A stretch of DNA of 64,000 nucleotides from Candidatus Ozemibacter sibiricus (lineage in GTDB: Bacteria; Muiribacteriota; Ozemobacteria; Ozemobacterales; Ozemobacteraceae): contig QOQW01000004.1 in assembly GCA_003327425.1 (NCBI GenBank), positions 1-64,000 of the forward strand. Direction: 5' to 3'. Below the pieces are notes generated by a model. That model did no database searches. It saw only the letters and a list, made by a program, of their open reading frames with translations, and was not told where the DNA came from. Both the position numbers and the translations under genes were made by a program. This document shows, piece after piece, positions 40,272-48,826 of this stretch; the first letter of the stretch is position 1; every line of letters starts with the position of its first letter.

Positions 40272-41437
40272 GCCGGCCCCAGCCCACCACGATCGTTCGC
40301 CACCAGCTTGACGAGCGCGATCGGCGCCGTGGCCGGTGGTCCGTCACACTCGTCGCCAGCAACCTGGTCATCATCAAGGCGCTGCTGGCGGCAGGGCTGG
40401 TCTTGGTGCTGATAGCAGCGGCGGGCCCCCTTCAGGCCGGTCAGCCCCTGGGGGCCGAACAACCGCTGACCGGACCAGGCGGCAGCGGCGACTACCGGCA
40501 TGCCAGCTTCCTGCAGAAGGAATTCGGTGTCGGCGAGGAACGCACCCTTCTCTTCGAGCCGACCGCGCCGCGCCCGGCCAGCGCCCCGGTCGTCATCTTC
40601 CTGCACGGGTGGGTGACCTCCGATCCCGGGTACCACGCTGGCTGGATCGAGCATCTCTGCCGCCGCGGCTGGATCGTGGTCTACCCGCTCTATCAGGGGA
40701 CCGGCGAACATTCCTCGCGATACACCGGGAATGTGATCCGCAGCGTGAAAGAGGCCTTCCGGCGTCTGTATGCCGAACCCGACCTGCAACCTGACCGGGA
40801 GCGAGTGGCGGTGATCGGCCACGAGGTCGGCGCCCTGCTCGCCGCCAATCTGGCCGCCGCGGCCCGGTATTGCAAGCTGCCGCAACCCCGCGTCGTGATG
40901 CTGTTGCACCCCTCGCGCCACACCCACCTGCGGACCGGTCTGTATGGCGGAGTCGAGATCTACGATCTGTCGGGCATCCCTGCCGGCACCTTGCTGATGA
41001 CCATCGTCGGCGAAGAAGAGGATCCCGATTCCTATGAACTGGCCCGCGAACTCTTCTACGCCGCCGACAACGTGCGCGCGCGCGACAAGGACTTCGTCAC
41101 CTTCCTCAGCGACTTCCACGGCAAACCGCCTCTGGTGGCCGACCGCCATGCCGCCCTTTCGCCCAAGGAACCCAGGTACGAACGGGAAGTCGACCGCCGG
41201 CGGTTCGAGTATCTCAAGGTGTTCAAGGCGCGCCGTCTGTCACGTTGGACCCGCTGCCGCGGTCTCGACGCCATGGATTGGTACGGCACTTTCCGGCTGT
41301 TCGACGGCCTGGCGGCCGTCGCCTTCGCCAACGGCCCCCGCGACGAGGTGCTCGGCAATACCCCTCGCCAGCGGTTCATGGGCTTCTGGAGCGATCGGCG
41401 TCCCGTCAACGGCCTTCTCTCCACCAACCGCCCCTGA
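40268..41437 (+). CDS. Alpha/beta-hydrolase-fold protein with Glu in place of the nucleophilic Ser
   Basis: 389 residues from the GTG at 40268, overlapping the previous gene by 4 bp. One transmembrane or signal helix (about 30-52) precedes the hydrolase fold: oxyanion-hole HG (VVIFLHGWVTS), helix segments and the nucleophile elbow. The elbow reads VIGHEVGALLAANLA, so the usual G-x-S-x-G serine is Glu. Candidate acid (GEEEDPDS) and His (ADRHAALSP) are retained. Either the protein is a non-catalytic binder or a changed nucleophile is used. Lipid or ester substrates are typical of the family; nothing more can be said from context. Confidence 0.7.
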   Translation: MSRPQPTTIVRHQLDERDRRRGRWSVTLVASNLVIIKALLAAGLVLVLIAAAGPLQAGQPLGAEQPLTGPGGSGDYRHASFLQKEFGVGEERTLLFEPTAPRPASAPVVIFLHGWVTSDPGYHAGWIEHLCRRGWIVVYPLYQGTGEHSSRYTGNVIRSVKEAFRRLYAEPDLQPDRERVAVIGHEVGALLAANLAAAARYCKLPQPRVVMLLHPSRHTHLRTGLYGGVEIYDLSGIPAGTLLMTIVGEEEDPDSYELARELFYAADNVRARDKDFVTFLSDFHGKPPLVADRHAALSPKEPRYEREVDRRRFEYLKVFKARRLSRWTRCRGLDAMDWYGTFRLFDGLAAVAFANGPRDEVLGNTPRQRFMGFWSDRRPVNGLLSTNRP

Positions 41438-41566
41438 GGGGGTACCGGGTCTCGCATTTCGGCGAGGGCCGGGCCTTCGCATGGCCCGGCGCCCGAAGCG
41501 CCAGGGGGTTTCTGGAAGCGGAAGGCATTGCCCGAGGGGGTGGCAAGACACCCGCCAAATGCTTCG

Positions 41567-42667
41567 TCAGGGCAGGGCGAACCCGAGGGTGACGAGGGCA
41601 GAGCGCAGCTCGTCAGGATTCCGCCAGACCAGGAAGGGGATGCCGGCAGCGGCCAGATCGGTAGCGAGCGCATTCAGCCGACCGGCATCGCGGGCTTCGC
41701 GCCCCGGCACCTGACGGATGATGATGCCCAGACAGGGCCGCGATCCTTCTTTGATGAAGTCGGCGTAGATTTCGGGATCTTTTTCCCCGCTGTCGCCGAG
41801 CAGCAGGAAGGGACGCCCGGGGTAGGCGTCGGCCAGCCGCCGGAGCCATTTCGTCTTGTGAACCGCCGGATCGGAGCCATCGCTGTGCAAGGTGTGCTTG
41901 GTGATGAGCACGCCTTCGGGAAACCCCTGCCGCGCGAAGAAGCCTTCCAGCGAGCGGGCCATGGCGGCGGGCGAGCAGGACAGATAGACGACGAGCGGGC
42001 GGCCGTGGGCGGGTGATGCCGCCGCCAGATGCCGGTAGAGGGGCGGGGTGCCCGGAACCGCTTCACGGTCCTCGACCGTCTTCAGCAGAGAATTGATGAC
42101 CAGCCGCACCCGGCGGGTGACCTCGGTGACCTGGATGGTATCGTCAATATCGCTGACCATCAGGAAGTCAGGCGGCGGAGGCAGGCACATTTCTTTCTGC
42201 CAGAGCGTCTGTGAGGCGACGGGGTCGATCAGACCCAGGGTGGCAGTTCCTGTCCAGTTGGGGATACGCCAGGAAAAAGCCCCTTCGCCATCGAGGATCA
42301 GGGCATGGCTGGCGGGGCCGACCTGCAGGATCACCGGCGCCGAGGCGGCGGGAGTGGCCAGCAGACTGCGGATGCGATCGCGCCGGCGAACTCCGGGCCG
42401 AGGGCTGCCGGTGTTGACGTAGCCTTCGATCAGGGTCTTCCCGGGCTCGAAGTGGGGAAGAATGCGAACCGCCGGACAGTCAAGCGCCATAGCGGCGGGG
42501 GTCAGCCACCCGAGGATGACCAGAATGGCAAGAGGGGCGATCGTGGCCGTCCTGAGGCGGGCGCCCCGACGCGGGACAGGGGGCGGCCAGCTCGCGCGGG
42601 CCGGAGACGGGAGCGAGCTCCGGGGCGGAAGACAGGATGGCGAGGCGCATGCGATCTCCTGGCTCAT
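41567..42667 (-). CDS. App1-type (DUF2183) phosphatase-like secreted protein
   Basis: 366 residues; AAGGAG lies eight bases before the ATG. The N-terminus is basic and Pro-rich before a hydrophobic helix (about 45-60), so it is exported or membrane-anchored. A beta domain follows, then a HAD-like phosphatase core with the DxDxT signature (MVSDIDDTIQVTEV), LVVYLSCSP, KTKWLRRL and LLLGDSGEKDPEIYADF, as in yeast App1 phosphatidate phosphatase and bacterial DUF2183 proteins. The probable activity is dephosphorylation of a phospholipid or related substrate at the cell envelope. A TAAAAT -10 lies upstream (42718-42713). It is divergent from the M48 peptidase gene. Confidence 0.85.
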   Translation of the reverse strand: MSQEIACASPSCLPPRSSLPSPARASWPPPVPRRGARLRTATIAPLAILVILGWLTPAAMALDCPAVRILPHFEPGKTLIEGYVNTGSPRPGVRRRDRIRSLLATPAASAPVILQVGPASHALILDGEGAFSWRIPNWTGTATLGLIDPVASQTLWQKEMCLPPPPDFLMVSDIDDTIQVTEVTRRVRLVINSLLKTVEDREAVPGTPPLYRHLAAASPAHGRPLVVYLSCSPAAMARSLEGFFARQGFPEGVLITKHTLHSDGSDPAVHKTKWLRRLADAYPGRPFLLLGDSGEKDPEIYADFIKEGSRPCLGIIIRQVPGREARDAGRLNALATDLAAAGIPFLVWRNPDELRSALVTLGFALP

Positions 42668-42712
42668 GACGAGGACTCCTTTCGCCGTCTGGCAGTTCCG
42701 GCGGTCGCCGCT

Positions 42713-42718
42713 ATTTTA
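42713..42718 (-). promoter_or_regulatory. -10 element of the App1-like gene
   Basis: TAAAAT on the minus strand (42718-42713), with a TGAC-containing -35-like element 17-18 bp upstream; the start codon is 45 bp downstream. Confidence 0.4.
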
Positions 42719-42890
42719 CTCCAACGAACACGAAGCGGTCACCTGCCGGGCTCTTGCCGACAGGTCCTCCTCCATCTTCCGATGAGAACCATCTGCCAAC
42801 CCATCGAGGCCGGGAAAAGGGCGGGAGATGGCGAGGACCGCAAGGCCGCTGAACATCTTGTTGGCACGACGTCGAAAAGGGGTTTGAGGA

Positions 42891-44954
42891 ATGGCCATCG
42901 GTTGCGGTACCATGCAGGGCATGCGGAATGCATTGTTGTGTGTGATCCTGCTGTTTCTGGGCATCATCGTCGGCATCGGGACCATCGGGCGAGAAGCTCC
43001 GCCGGGATTTCCCCCCGTCGAAACGATCCGTGAGCTGGTGCGGGCTCGACAGCCCCACTTGTTTCTGGACGACCTGGCCGAGACCATGGGCGCCCCCGAG
43101 CTGGATGGGCACGATCTGCGGGCGCTCCTGCGACGGTTCGATGAGATCGGCGGAGAGGCCTCCGCCGCTGAGCTGACCACCATCGAGGGGATCCGCGGCG
43201 TCATGCTGCGGCGCTACGGGCATCCGGGGCGGGCGTTCGACGTGCTGTGGCGAGCGTTCCGTGGCAGCGAAGACCGAGACGAACGGGAAGCCCTGCTCGA
43301 GCAGCTGTTCCAGGCCGCCCGCGCCAGTCGGCAGGAACAGGAGTTCCTGCGGGTGACCTCCGATACCGCCCTGCTGCTCGAATTCGGCCAGACCCTGAAC
43401 GACTTCCGCGCCTTGAGCGCGACCGCGGCCCCGCCCCTCCCCGAAAAACGGCGCGGGAAGATGCTTCTGGCCTGGGTCATGCTGCTGATTCTGCCCTGGT
43501 TCATCGCCGAATGGCGGGTCTACCGGTGGCGGCAGCGGTTTCCCGGCCCGGCTGAGCGGCAGGGGCCGTTCTTCGCCTTCATGCGTTCGTCGATCGGTGT
43601 GGTGACGAGCATCGTCAGCGCAGTGCTGGTGCTGGCCTTCAACCTGCCGACCGCGCTGGGGTTCGAAGCCGCGGCAGGGCCGGCCCTGGCCCACCTGCTG
43701 GTGGTCTACCTCTCGACGTTGCGCCCCTTGCACCGGCTCGATCGTGAAGTGCGGGGCGCCACCTGGGGATTCCTGGCCTATGCCCGCGCCGTCATCGGCA
43801 TGGCCATGGTCAATGCAGCCCTGCTCGTGGTGCCCATCGGCGCGGCGCTCATCCTGCGGGCCATGACCGCCAATCTGCCTCTCTGGCCGATCACCTGGCC
43901 GCTGGGGGTGGGCCTGGGCTTCCCTGCCCTGTGCGGAGCGTTGCTGCTGCTCTACCCCCTGCTCGTCCCTTGGATCCTGTGGATGCGGCGGCTGCCGGCC
44001 GACCAACGGCCACCGGGGGCCGCCGGCCTCGAGGTGCCCCTCTACCGGTGGGACCTCTCCGGGAGCAAGATCTACAATGCCCTCGCGTTCGGATACCTGT
44101 CCCCGACGCAGGCGATCGCCATTTCTTCGCCCTTGCTCGAAGAGTTCCCCGAACCGAGTTTGAGGGCCATTCTGGAACATGAAAAAGCGCATCTGGCGCA
44201 GGGCCACCTGTTCGTCTACTTCCTGCTGATGCTGGCCGGCGCCATGGTGGGCGGCGTCTATGCAGTGGTCTGGCCCCTCGAAGTTCAACGCCTCTTGATG
44301 ATGGGCCCAGGATTCTGGCAGATCGGCGGCTTCTTCCTGGTTTTGATGGGGCTGCTGGCCGTCTTCCGGCGTCTGGCCTGGGAGCACGAGACCGCCGCCG
44401 ATGCCCAGGCCGCCACCGCGGTGGGGCGGGAAGCCTATCTGCAGGCCCTGACCGAGCTGACCTGCGCCAATTACCTTCCCGAGCGGGTGCGGGAGGGCGA
44501 GGAGGCGCAAGGCATCCATCCCCCTCTGCAGGAGCGCAAACGGCGGTTGCGGGCCGCCGACGGCGAGTGCTTCCTGCCGACCCACCCGCCCTCGACCGTC
44601 ACGCTGGTCGCCCTCTGGCGCAGCCGTCTGGCCGTCGATTGGAAATCAGGCCAGACTGAGGCCGAGCACCTGTGCGCCCTCGATTACCACCTGACGAGCC
44701 CCGAACCCGCCGGGCGCTGGCGCGAACTGGCGGCCCGGCATGCCGCCTTCGGCTCGGAATGCCTGGTGCGGCGCGATGGGCGCGGGCTCGAGGTGCTGGC
44801 CTGCGCTCAGAAGAGCTGTGCTCGTCAGGCTGACCCGCCCTTGCCCGCCGACCGCATCTGCCTGCTGTGCAGCGCCGGCCAGCGCGAAGCCCTGGGCGAT
44901 CCCCGCCTCACGTGGACGGGAACCCCGACCGGCTGTCGCTTGCTGACCTCTTGA
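42891..44954 (+). CDS. Membrane-embedded M48-family metallopeptidase
   Basis: 687 residues. An N-terminal transmembrane helix (about 12-30), a helical soluble part (about 40-180, TPR-like spacing), then several transmembrane helices (about 190-370) and the M48 catalytic core: zinc-binding HEKAH at H430-E431-H434 (ILEHEKAHLAQGH) and a downstream third-ligand Glu in WEHETAADAQA. It resembles HtpX/BlaR1-type peptidases, without an evident sensor domain. The C-terminal 130 residues contain four cysteines (CLVR, CAQKSC, CLLC) that may bind metal. Alternative starts at 42912 and 42921 exist. Substrate unknown; probably membrane protein quality control or regulated proteolysis. Confidence 0.8.
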   Translation: MAIGCGTMQGMRNALLCVILLFLGIIVGIGTIGREAPPGFPPVETIRELVRARQPHLFLDDLAETMGAPELDGHDLRALLRRFDEIGGEASAAELTTIEGIRGVMLRRYGHPGRAFDVLWRAFRGSEDRDEREALLEQLFQAARASRQEQEFLRVTSDTALLLEFGQTLNDFRALSATAAPPLPEKRRGKMLLAWVMLLILPWFIAEWRVYRWRQRFPGPAERQGPFFAFMRSSIGVVTSIVSAVLVLAFNLPTALGFEAAAGPALAHLLVVYLSTLRPLHRLDREVRGATWGFLAYARAVIGMAMVNAALLVVPIGAALILRAMTANLPLWPITWPLGVGLGFPALCGALLLLYPLLVPWILWMRRLPADQRPPGAAGLEVPLYRWDLSGSKIYNALAFGYLSPTQAIAISSPLLEEFPEPSLRAILEHEKAHLAQGHLFVYFLLMLAGAMVGGVYAVVWPLEVQRLLMMGPGFWQIGGFFLVLMGLLAVFRRLAWEHETAADAQAATAVGREAYLQALTELTCANYLPERVREGEEAQGIHPPLQERKRRLRAADGECFLPTHPPSTVTLVALWRSRLAVDWKSGQTEAEHLCALDYHLTSPEPAGRWRELAARHAAFGSECLVRRDGRGLEVLACAQKSCARQADPPLPADRICLLCSAGQREALGDPRLTWTGTPTGCRLLTS

Positions 44955-44980
44955 AGCGGCGAACCCAGATGGAATGACAA

Positions 44981-45002
44981 CCCCCGCCAGGCCTGGCGGG
45001 GG
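44981..45002. terminator. Bidirectional terminator between convergent genes
   Basis: A perfect 22-bp GC palindrome 26 bp after the M48 stop and 58 bp before the ddl stop (minus strand). The hairpin serves both strands equally; no T-run on either side. Confidence 0.6.
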
Positions 45003-45060
45003 AGGCAAACAACCGAACCGGGGGCAGGGAGCCCGCCGGCGGTGACCGTCGACGGCCGTC

Positions 45061-46227
45061 TCAGGCCACGGCTTTGAGCGACTCCTGCTTGTCGGAATAC
45101 CGTTCCAGAGCGAGCTTGATCAGGCGGTCGACCAGTTCGGGATAGGGAATGCCCGAGGCTTCCCAGAGCTTCGGATACATGCTGATCGAGGTGAAGCCGG
45201 GAATGGTGTTGACCTCGTTGATGAGCAGCTTGCCAGAGCGACGATCCAGGAAGAAGTCGACCCGGGCCATGCCGGCGCAGTCGAGCGCTTTGAAGGCCGC
45301 GATCGCCAGCCGCCGGATCTCGGCGGTCTGCTCGGCCGACAGCTCGGCCGGAATGTGCAGTTCGGATTTGTTGTCGATGTATTTGGCGTTGTAATCGTAG
45401 AATTCGTTGCAAGGCACGATCTCGCCCGGCACCGAGGCGATGGGATCGTCATTGCCCAGGACCGAGACCTCGAGTTCGCGCCCGTCGATGAACTCCTCGA
45501 CCAGCACCTTGCGGTCGTAGCGGGCCGCCAGATGGAGCGCCTTGATCAGCTCGCCGCGATCGTGGGCTTTCGAGACGCCGACCGACGAGCCGCTGTTGAC
45601 CGGTTTGACGAAGCAGGGATAGGTGAACTGCGCCTCGATCTGCTCGACGACGGCCGCCGTGCGGGTCTTGATGTCGCGGCGCAGGAACTCGCGGAAATCG
45701 CCGATTGGCAGGCCGGCATCGCGGAAGACGCGTTTGGCCGCGGTCTTGTCCATGCCCAGGGCCGAGGCGAGCACCCCGCAGCCGACGTAGGGGATGTCGG
45801 CCATCTCGAGCAGGCCCTGCAGGGTGCCGTCTTCCCCGTAGGTGCCATGCACGACCGGGAACAGCACATCGAGCTTGACGCGTTCGCCGGGACCGGTCTT
45901 GTCGAGCAGCACCAGCCCGCGATGCGACGGATCGCCGATGAGACCGGTCTGGCCGAGGTCGGGCGACACCGCCGCGCCAGCCGCCGTCGATGCCGAAGCG
46001 GCAACCTTCTCTGGCAGACGACCGGGAGCGGTCGGGTCGGGCAGGAACTTCTGCGGGTCGGCTCCGACCAGCCAGGTGCCTCGCTTGGAGATGCCGATGG
46101 GAACGACCTCGTATTTATGTGGATCGAGAGCCTTGATGATGGACTGGGCCGAGACCAGCGACACTTCGTGTTCGCCGGAACGCCCGCCGAAGATGACGCC
46201 GACCGTGATTTTCAAAGGGGAATCCAT
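45061..46227 (-). CDS. ddl: D-alanine--D-alanine ligase
   Basis: 388 residues. ATP-grasp enzyme joining two D-Ala for peptidoglycan. Visible are [77 protein letters not shown] and the metal-binding C-terminal [21 protein letters not shown]. The segment [11 protein letters not shown] has the Tyr typical of Ala-Ala ligases rather than the VanA-type (D-Ala-D-Lac) change, so no vancomycin-resistance function is suggested. An insert near residues 65-100 (Ala/Ser-rich) is slightly longer than usual. Its gene is divergent from the polysaccharide locus and has its own promoter. Confidence 0.97.
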   Translation of the reverse strand: MDSPLKITVGVIFGGRSGEHEVSLVSAQSIIKALDPHKYEVVPIGISKRGTWLVGADPQKFLPDPTAPGRLPEKVAASASTAAGAAVSPDLGQTGLIGDPSHRGLVLLDKTGPGERVKLDVLFPVVHGTYGEDGTLQGLLEMADIPYVGCGVLASALGMDKTAAKRVFRDAGLPIGDFREFLRRDIKTRTAAVVEQIEAQFTYPCFVKPVNSGSSVGVSKAHDRGELIKALHLAARYDRKVLVEEFIDGRELEVSVLGNDDPIASVPGEIVPCNEFYDYNAKYIDNKSELHIPAELSAEQTAEIRRLAIAAFKALDCAGMARVDFFLDRRSGKLLINEVNTIPGFTSISMYPKLWEASGIPYPELVDRLIKLALERYSDKQESLKAVA

Positions 46228-46331
46228 GTTGCTGCCTCCTCGGTGCCCGATATGTCATTCTATCTATCGGCATTCCGGCCCGGGAACCTGACCGACGGCG
46301 CCGCGCCTCGCTCCAGGTCCCTGGTAGGAGC

Positions 46332-46340
46332 ATGATAGCA
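46332..46340 (-). promoter_or_regulatory. Extended -10 of ddl
   Basis: TGC followed by TATCAT on the minus strand (46340-46332); no good -35 is seen, as expected for extended -10 promoters. Confidence 0.4.
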
Positions 46341-46534
46341 CAGAGGGCGATCCTTCGTGGCATCTCGAGGGGATCCGTGATCGCGCCGTCGGTTGGTCGC
46401 TCAGACGAAAGAAGATCGCTCGCCTGCCGGCGCTCCTGGCGGCGGTTTCACCCCCACGGTCGAGCCAGCGCGGCCAGGCGAACGGTGTTCCTGAGCGAGT
46501 TGGATTCGGAGTAGCGCATGGCAGGAGTCCAAGG

Positions 46535-46540
46535 TAGAAT
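46535..46540 (+). promoter_or_regulatory. -10 element adjacent to the UbiA-like start (leaderless candidate)
   Basis: TAGAAT ends six bases before the ATG at 46547, so transcription would begin at or next to the start codon. There is no ribosome site between. Confidence 0.4.
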
Positions 46541-46546
46541 CGGGGC

Positions 46547-47494
46547 ATGGATCGAGCACCGATGTTCCCCCTGCTGGCGAGTTTACGACCGCGCCAATGG
46601 GTGAAGAACCTGTTGGTGATGGCCGGGTTGATCTTCTCGGAGAAACACCTGCTGACCGATCTCGAGGCCTGGCTGGCGGCGGGGTCGGCCTTCCTGATCT
46701 TCTGCGGGCTGTCGGGCAGCGTCTACCTCTTGAACGATCTGGTCGACCTCGAGCGCGACCGGCAGCACCCCGACAAGGCCAAACGCCCGCTGGCCGCCGG
46801 GCACCTGTCGGTGGCCCGGGCCCAGGCCGGCCTGGGGGGCCTGCTCTTCTTCTGCCTGGGAGGCGCCAGCCTGCTGCCCATTCCCTTTTTCGTCGCCGCG
46901 CTGCTGTATCTGGTGCTGAATGTGGCCTACAGCCTGTGGTTGAAGCGGGTGGTCATCATCGACGTGATGTGCGTGGCCACCGGGTTCGTGCTGCGCGCCG
47001 AAGCCGGAGTGGCCGCGTTGCGTGTGGTCGACCCGCAGATCTACATGTCGAAATGGCTGTTGATCTGCACGTTCCTGCTCGCCCTGTTCCTGATCCTGGC
47101 CAAGCGTCGTCAGGAAGTGCGCCGTTTCGCTGGCACCGGCGCCGGCAACCGGACGCGCGAGGCCCTGGCCGGGTATTCGGCCCAGTATATCGACGAACTG
47201 TCGAGCATCGTCTGCGCCGCGACGGTGATCGCCTATGCCATCTACACCGTCAGCCCTGATACCAAGGCCAAATTCGGCACCGAAGCCCTCGTCTACACCA
47301 TCCCGCCCGTGATCTATGGCATTTTTCGCTATTTGTACCTGATCCATATCGAGGGCAGAGGCGAGAACCCGAGCGAACTCTGCCTGACCGACCGGCCGCT
47401 GCAGGCCACCTTGGTGGTCTGGGTGCTCATCGTGGTGGCCATTCTGCACGGACCAACCCTTCTGAGCTACCTTTCCGGCAGCGCCGGGCCGTGA
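46547..47494 (+). CDS. UbiA-family prenyltransferase, decaprenyl-phosphate phosphoribosyltransferase-like
   Basis: 315 residues, eight to nine transmembrane helices. The first Asp-rich motif NDLVDLERDRQHPDKAKRP and the sequence start LLASLRPRQWVKNLLVMAGLIF match the DPPR-synthase (Rv3806c/UbiA) subgroup, which transfers phosphoribosyl from PRPP to polyprenyl phosphate to make a sugar donor (for example for arabinose-type residues). The second conserved site is near KRRQEVRRF and YSAQYIDEL. As first gene of a polysaccharide locus, a role in making a lipid-linked pentose donor is more likely than quinone synthesis. The epimerase partners (DprE1/E2-type) are not in the window. Confidence 0.8.
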   Translation: MDRAPMFPLLASLRPRQWVKNLLVMAGLIFSEKHLLTDLEAWLAAGSAFLIFCGLSGSVYLLNDLVDLERDRQHPDKAKRPLAAGHLSVARAQAGLGGLLFFCLGGASLLPIPFFVAALLYLVLNVAYSLWLKRVVIIDVMCVATGFVLRAEAGVAALRVVDPQIYMSKWLLICTFLLALFLILAKRRQEVRRFAGTGAGNRTREALAGYSAQYIDELSSIVCAATVIAYAIYTVSPDTKAKFGTEALVYTIPPVIYGIFRYLYLIHIEGRGENPSELCLTDRPLQATLVVWVLIVVAILHGPTLLSYLSGSAGP

Positions 47495-47521
47495 AGGCGC
47501 CGCCCAAGGGAAGGCCGGGCA

Positions 47522-48589
47522 ATGCCGCCTGACCTGGCGATCCTGCCCCGCTTCCACTGCCTGGGGCCCTCGAGCCGGTATCGGCTCTTCCAGTTCCTGC
47601 CCGAGCTGGCCGCGGCCGGCCTGCAGGTCGTCACCCAGCCGTTGTTCGGCGCCGCTTATCTGCGGAACCGGTACCAGGGGGGCGGCTGGCCGGTGGGCCT
47701 GATGCTGCGGGCCTACCTCGAGCGGATGTCCTTCTTGCGGCGCTTGCCGCCGGGGACGCCGTTGCTGATCGAGAAGGATCTATTCCCGTGGCTTCCCGCC
47801 AGCTTCGAACTGCCCTGGCTGCGCCGCCATCCGTTCCGGCTCGACCTGGATGATGCCGTTCACGTCTGGTACCGGCGGCGTCCATTCCTGGCCGGGAAGT
47901 TCGCCGCTCTGGCCCGCCGGGCCAGTTGTATCCAGGCGGGCAATCGCTGGCTGGCCCGGGAGTTCGCCCGCTACGGCGCTCCGGTCGAGCTGATCCCAAC
48001 GGTGATCGACCCGATTCCCTGCCAGGCGAACCGGAACTCAGCGCCGGGCCCCGGACCGCTTCGCGTCGGCTGGATCGGTTCGCCCCTGTCGCAAGAGCAC
48101 CTCGAACCGTTCTGGCCAGTCCTAGAGCGCACCGACCTGCCTCCTCTGGAATTGCGGATCATGGGCGGCAATCCCCGCCTGGCCCGGGGCCTGCCGACCC
48201 GGCACCGGATCGTCTGGCTCCCCTGGTCGACCCCGGCCGAACGAGAGTTCCTGGCCGGACTCGACGTCGGCATCATGCCCTTGCGCCCCGGCCCCTTCTC
48301 CGATGGGAAGTGCGGATTCAAGCTGCTGCAGTATCTGGCGGCCGGGGTGCCGCCGATCGCCACGCCCACCCTCGCCAACCGAGAGATTCTTGGCGAGGGG
48401 CGGTATGGCGCCCTGGCCGCCGACCCCGCCGACTGGGCCGCGGCCTTGCGCCGACTGGCCACCGACCATGACCACTGGCGCGCCCTGGCCGCGGCTGGCC
48501 CCGAGCGAGTCGGCACCGCCTACTCCCGGCAGGTCTGGGCGCCGCGAGTGGTCGCGACGCTGCGTGATTTCGTCGCCCGCCGCGGGTAG
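47522..48589 (+). CDS. Glycosyltransferase family 1/4-like
   Basis: 355 residues in a GT-B arrangement. The N-terminal half begins LAILPRFHCLGPSSRYRLFQFLPEL and contains DLDDAVHVWYRR. The C-terminal half starts LRVGWIGSPLSQEHLEPFW and contains a donor-site-like stretch GKCGFKLLQYLAAGVPPIATP with the E-containing segment REILGEGRYGALA. Members move a nucleotide sugar to a growing glycan in the cytoplasm. The acceptor and sugar are unknown. It lies 27 bp after the UbiA-like gene. Confidence 0.8.
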   Translation: MPPDLAILPRFHCLGPSSRYRLFQFLPELAAAGLQVVTQPLFGAAYLRNRYQGGGWPVGLMLRAYLERMSFLRRLPPGTPLLIEKDLFPWLPASFELPWLRRHPFRLDLDDAVHVWYRRRPFLAGKFAALARRASCIQAGNRWLAREFARYGAPVELIPTVIDPIPCQANRNSAPGPGPLRVGWIGSPLSQEHLEPFWPVLERTDLPPLELRIMGGNPRLARGLPTRHRIVWLPWSTPAEREFLAGLDVGIMPLRPGPFSDGKCGFKLLQYLAAGVPPIATPTLANREILGEGRYGALAADPADWAAALRRLATDHDHWRALAAAGPERVGTAYSRQVWAPRVVATLRDFVARRG

Positions 48590-48826
48590 CTGACCTCTTT
48601 CGCCGAGGCCACCCCAGGGCCACAGGCCCCCTGGCCGCCAGCCCCGACCTGCTGAACGCCAGCGTTGCCCGGCGCCGGGGCGCGACCACGGCGACGAGGC
48701 CAGGCCGCGGCTTCTCACCGACGACCCGGCTTTCACAGGGGGAGGCTGGCCGGCGCGGATCGCCCGCGCCTTTCCCTCGCCTTCTTGCTCATGGTATCCT
48801 GACGCACCGGTCGGCTTTCGCGGGTC

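Larger units (their letters stand above)
46228..46546. other. Divergent intergenic region between ddl and the polysaccharide locus
   Basis: 319 bp with no credible gene. On the minus strand an extended -10 TGC TATCAT (46340-46332) would start ddl transcription with a leader of about 100 nt. On the plus strand TAGAAT at 46535-46540 lies six bases before the ATG of the UbiA-like gene. Confidence 0.4.

Noticed and set aside
45061-46227. VanA-type D-Ala-D-Lac ligase next to a distant VanZ-like gene
   Set aside because: The ligase has the Tyr-containing D-Ala-D-Ala signature, and VanZ-like proteins are common outside resistance clusters and lie 17 kb away.
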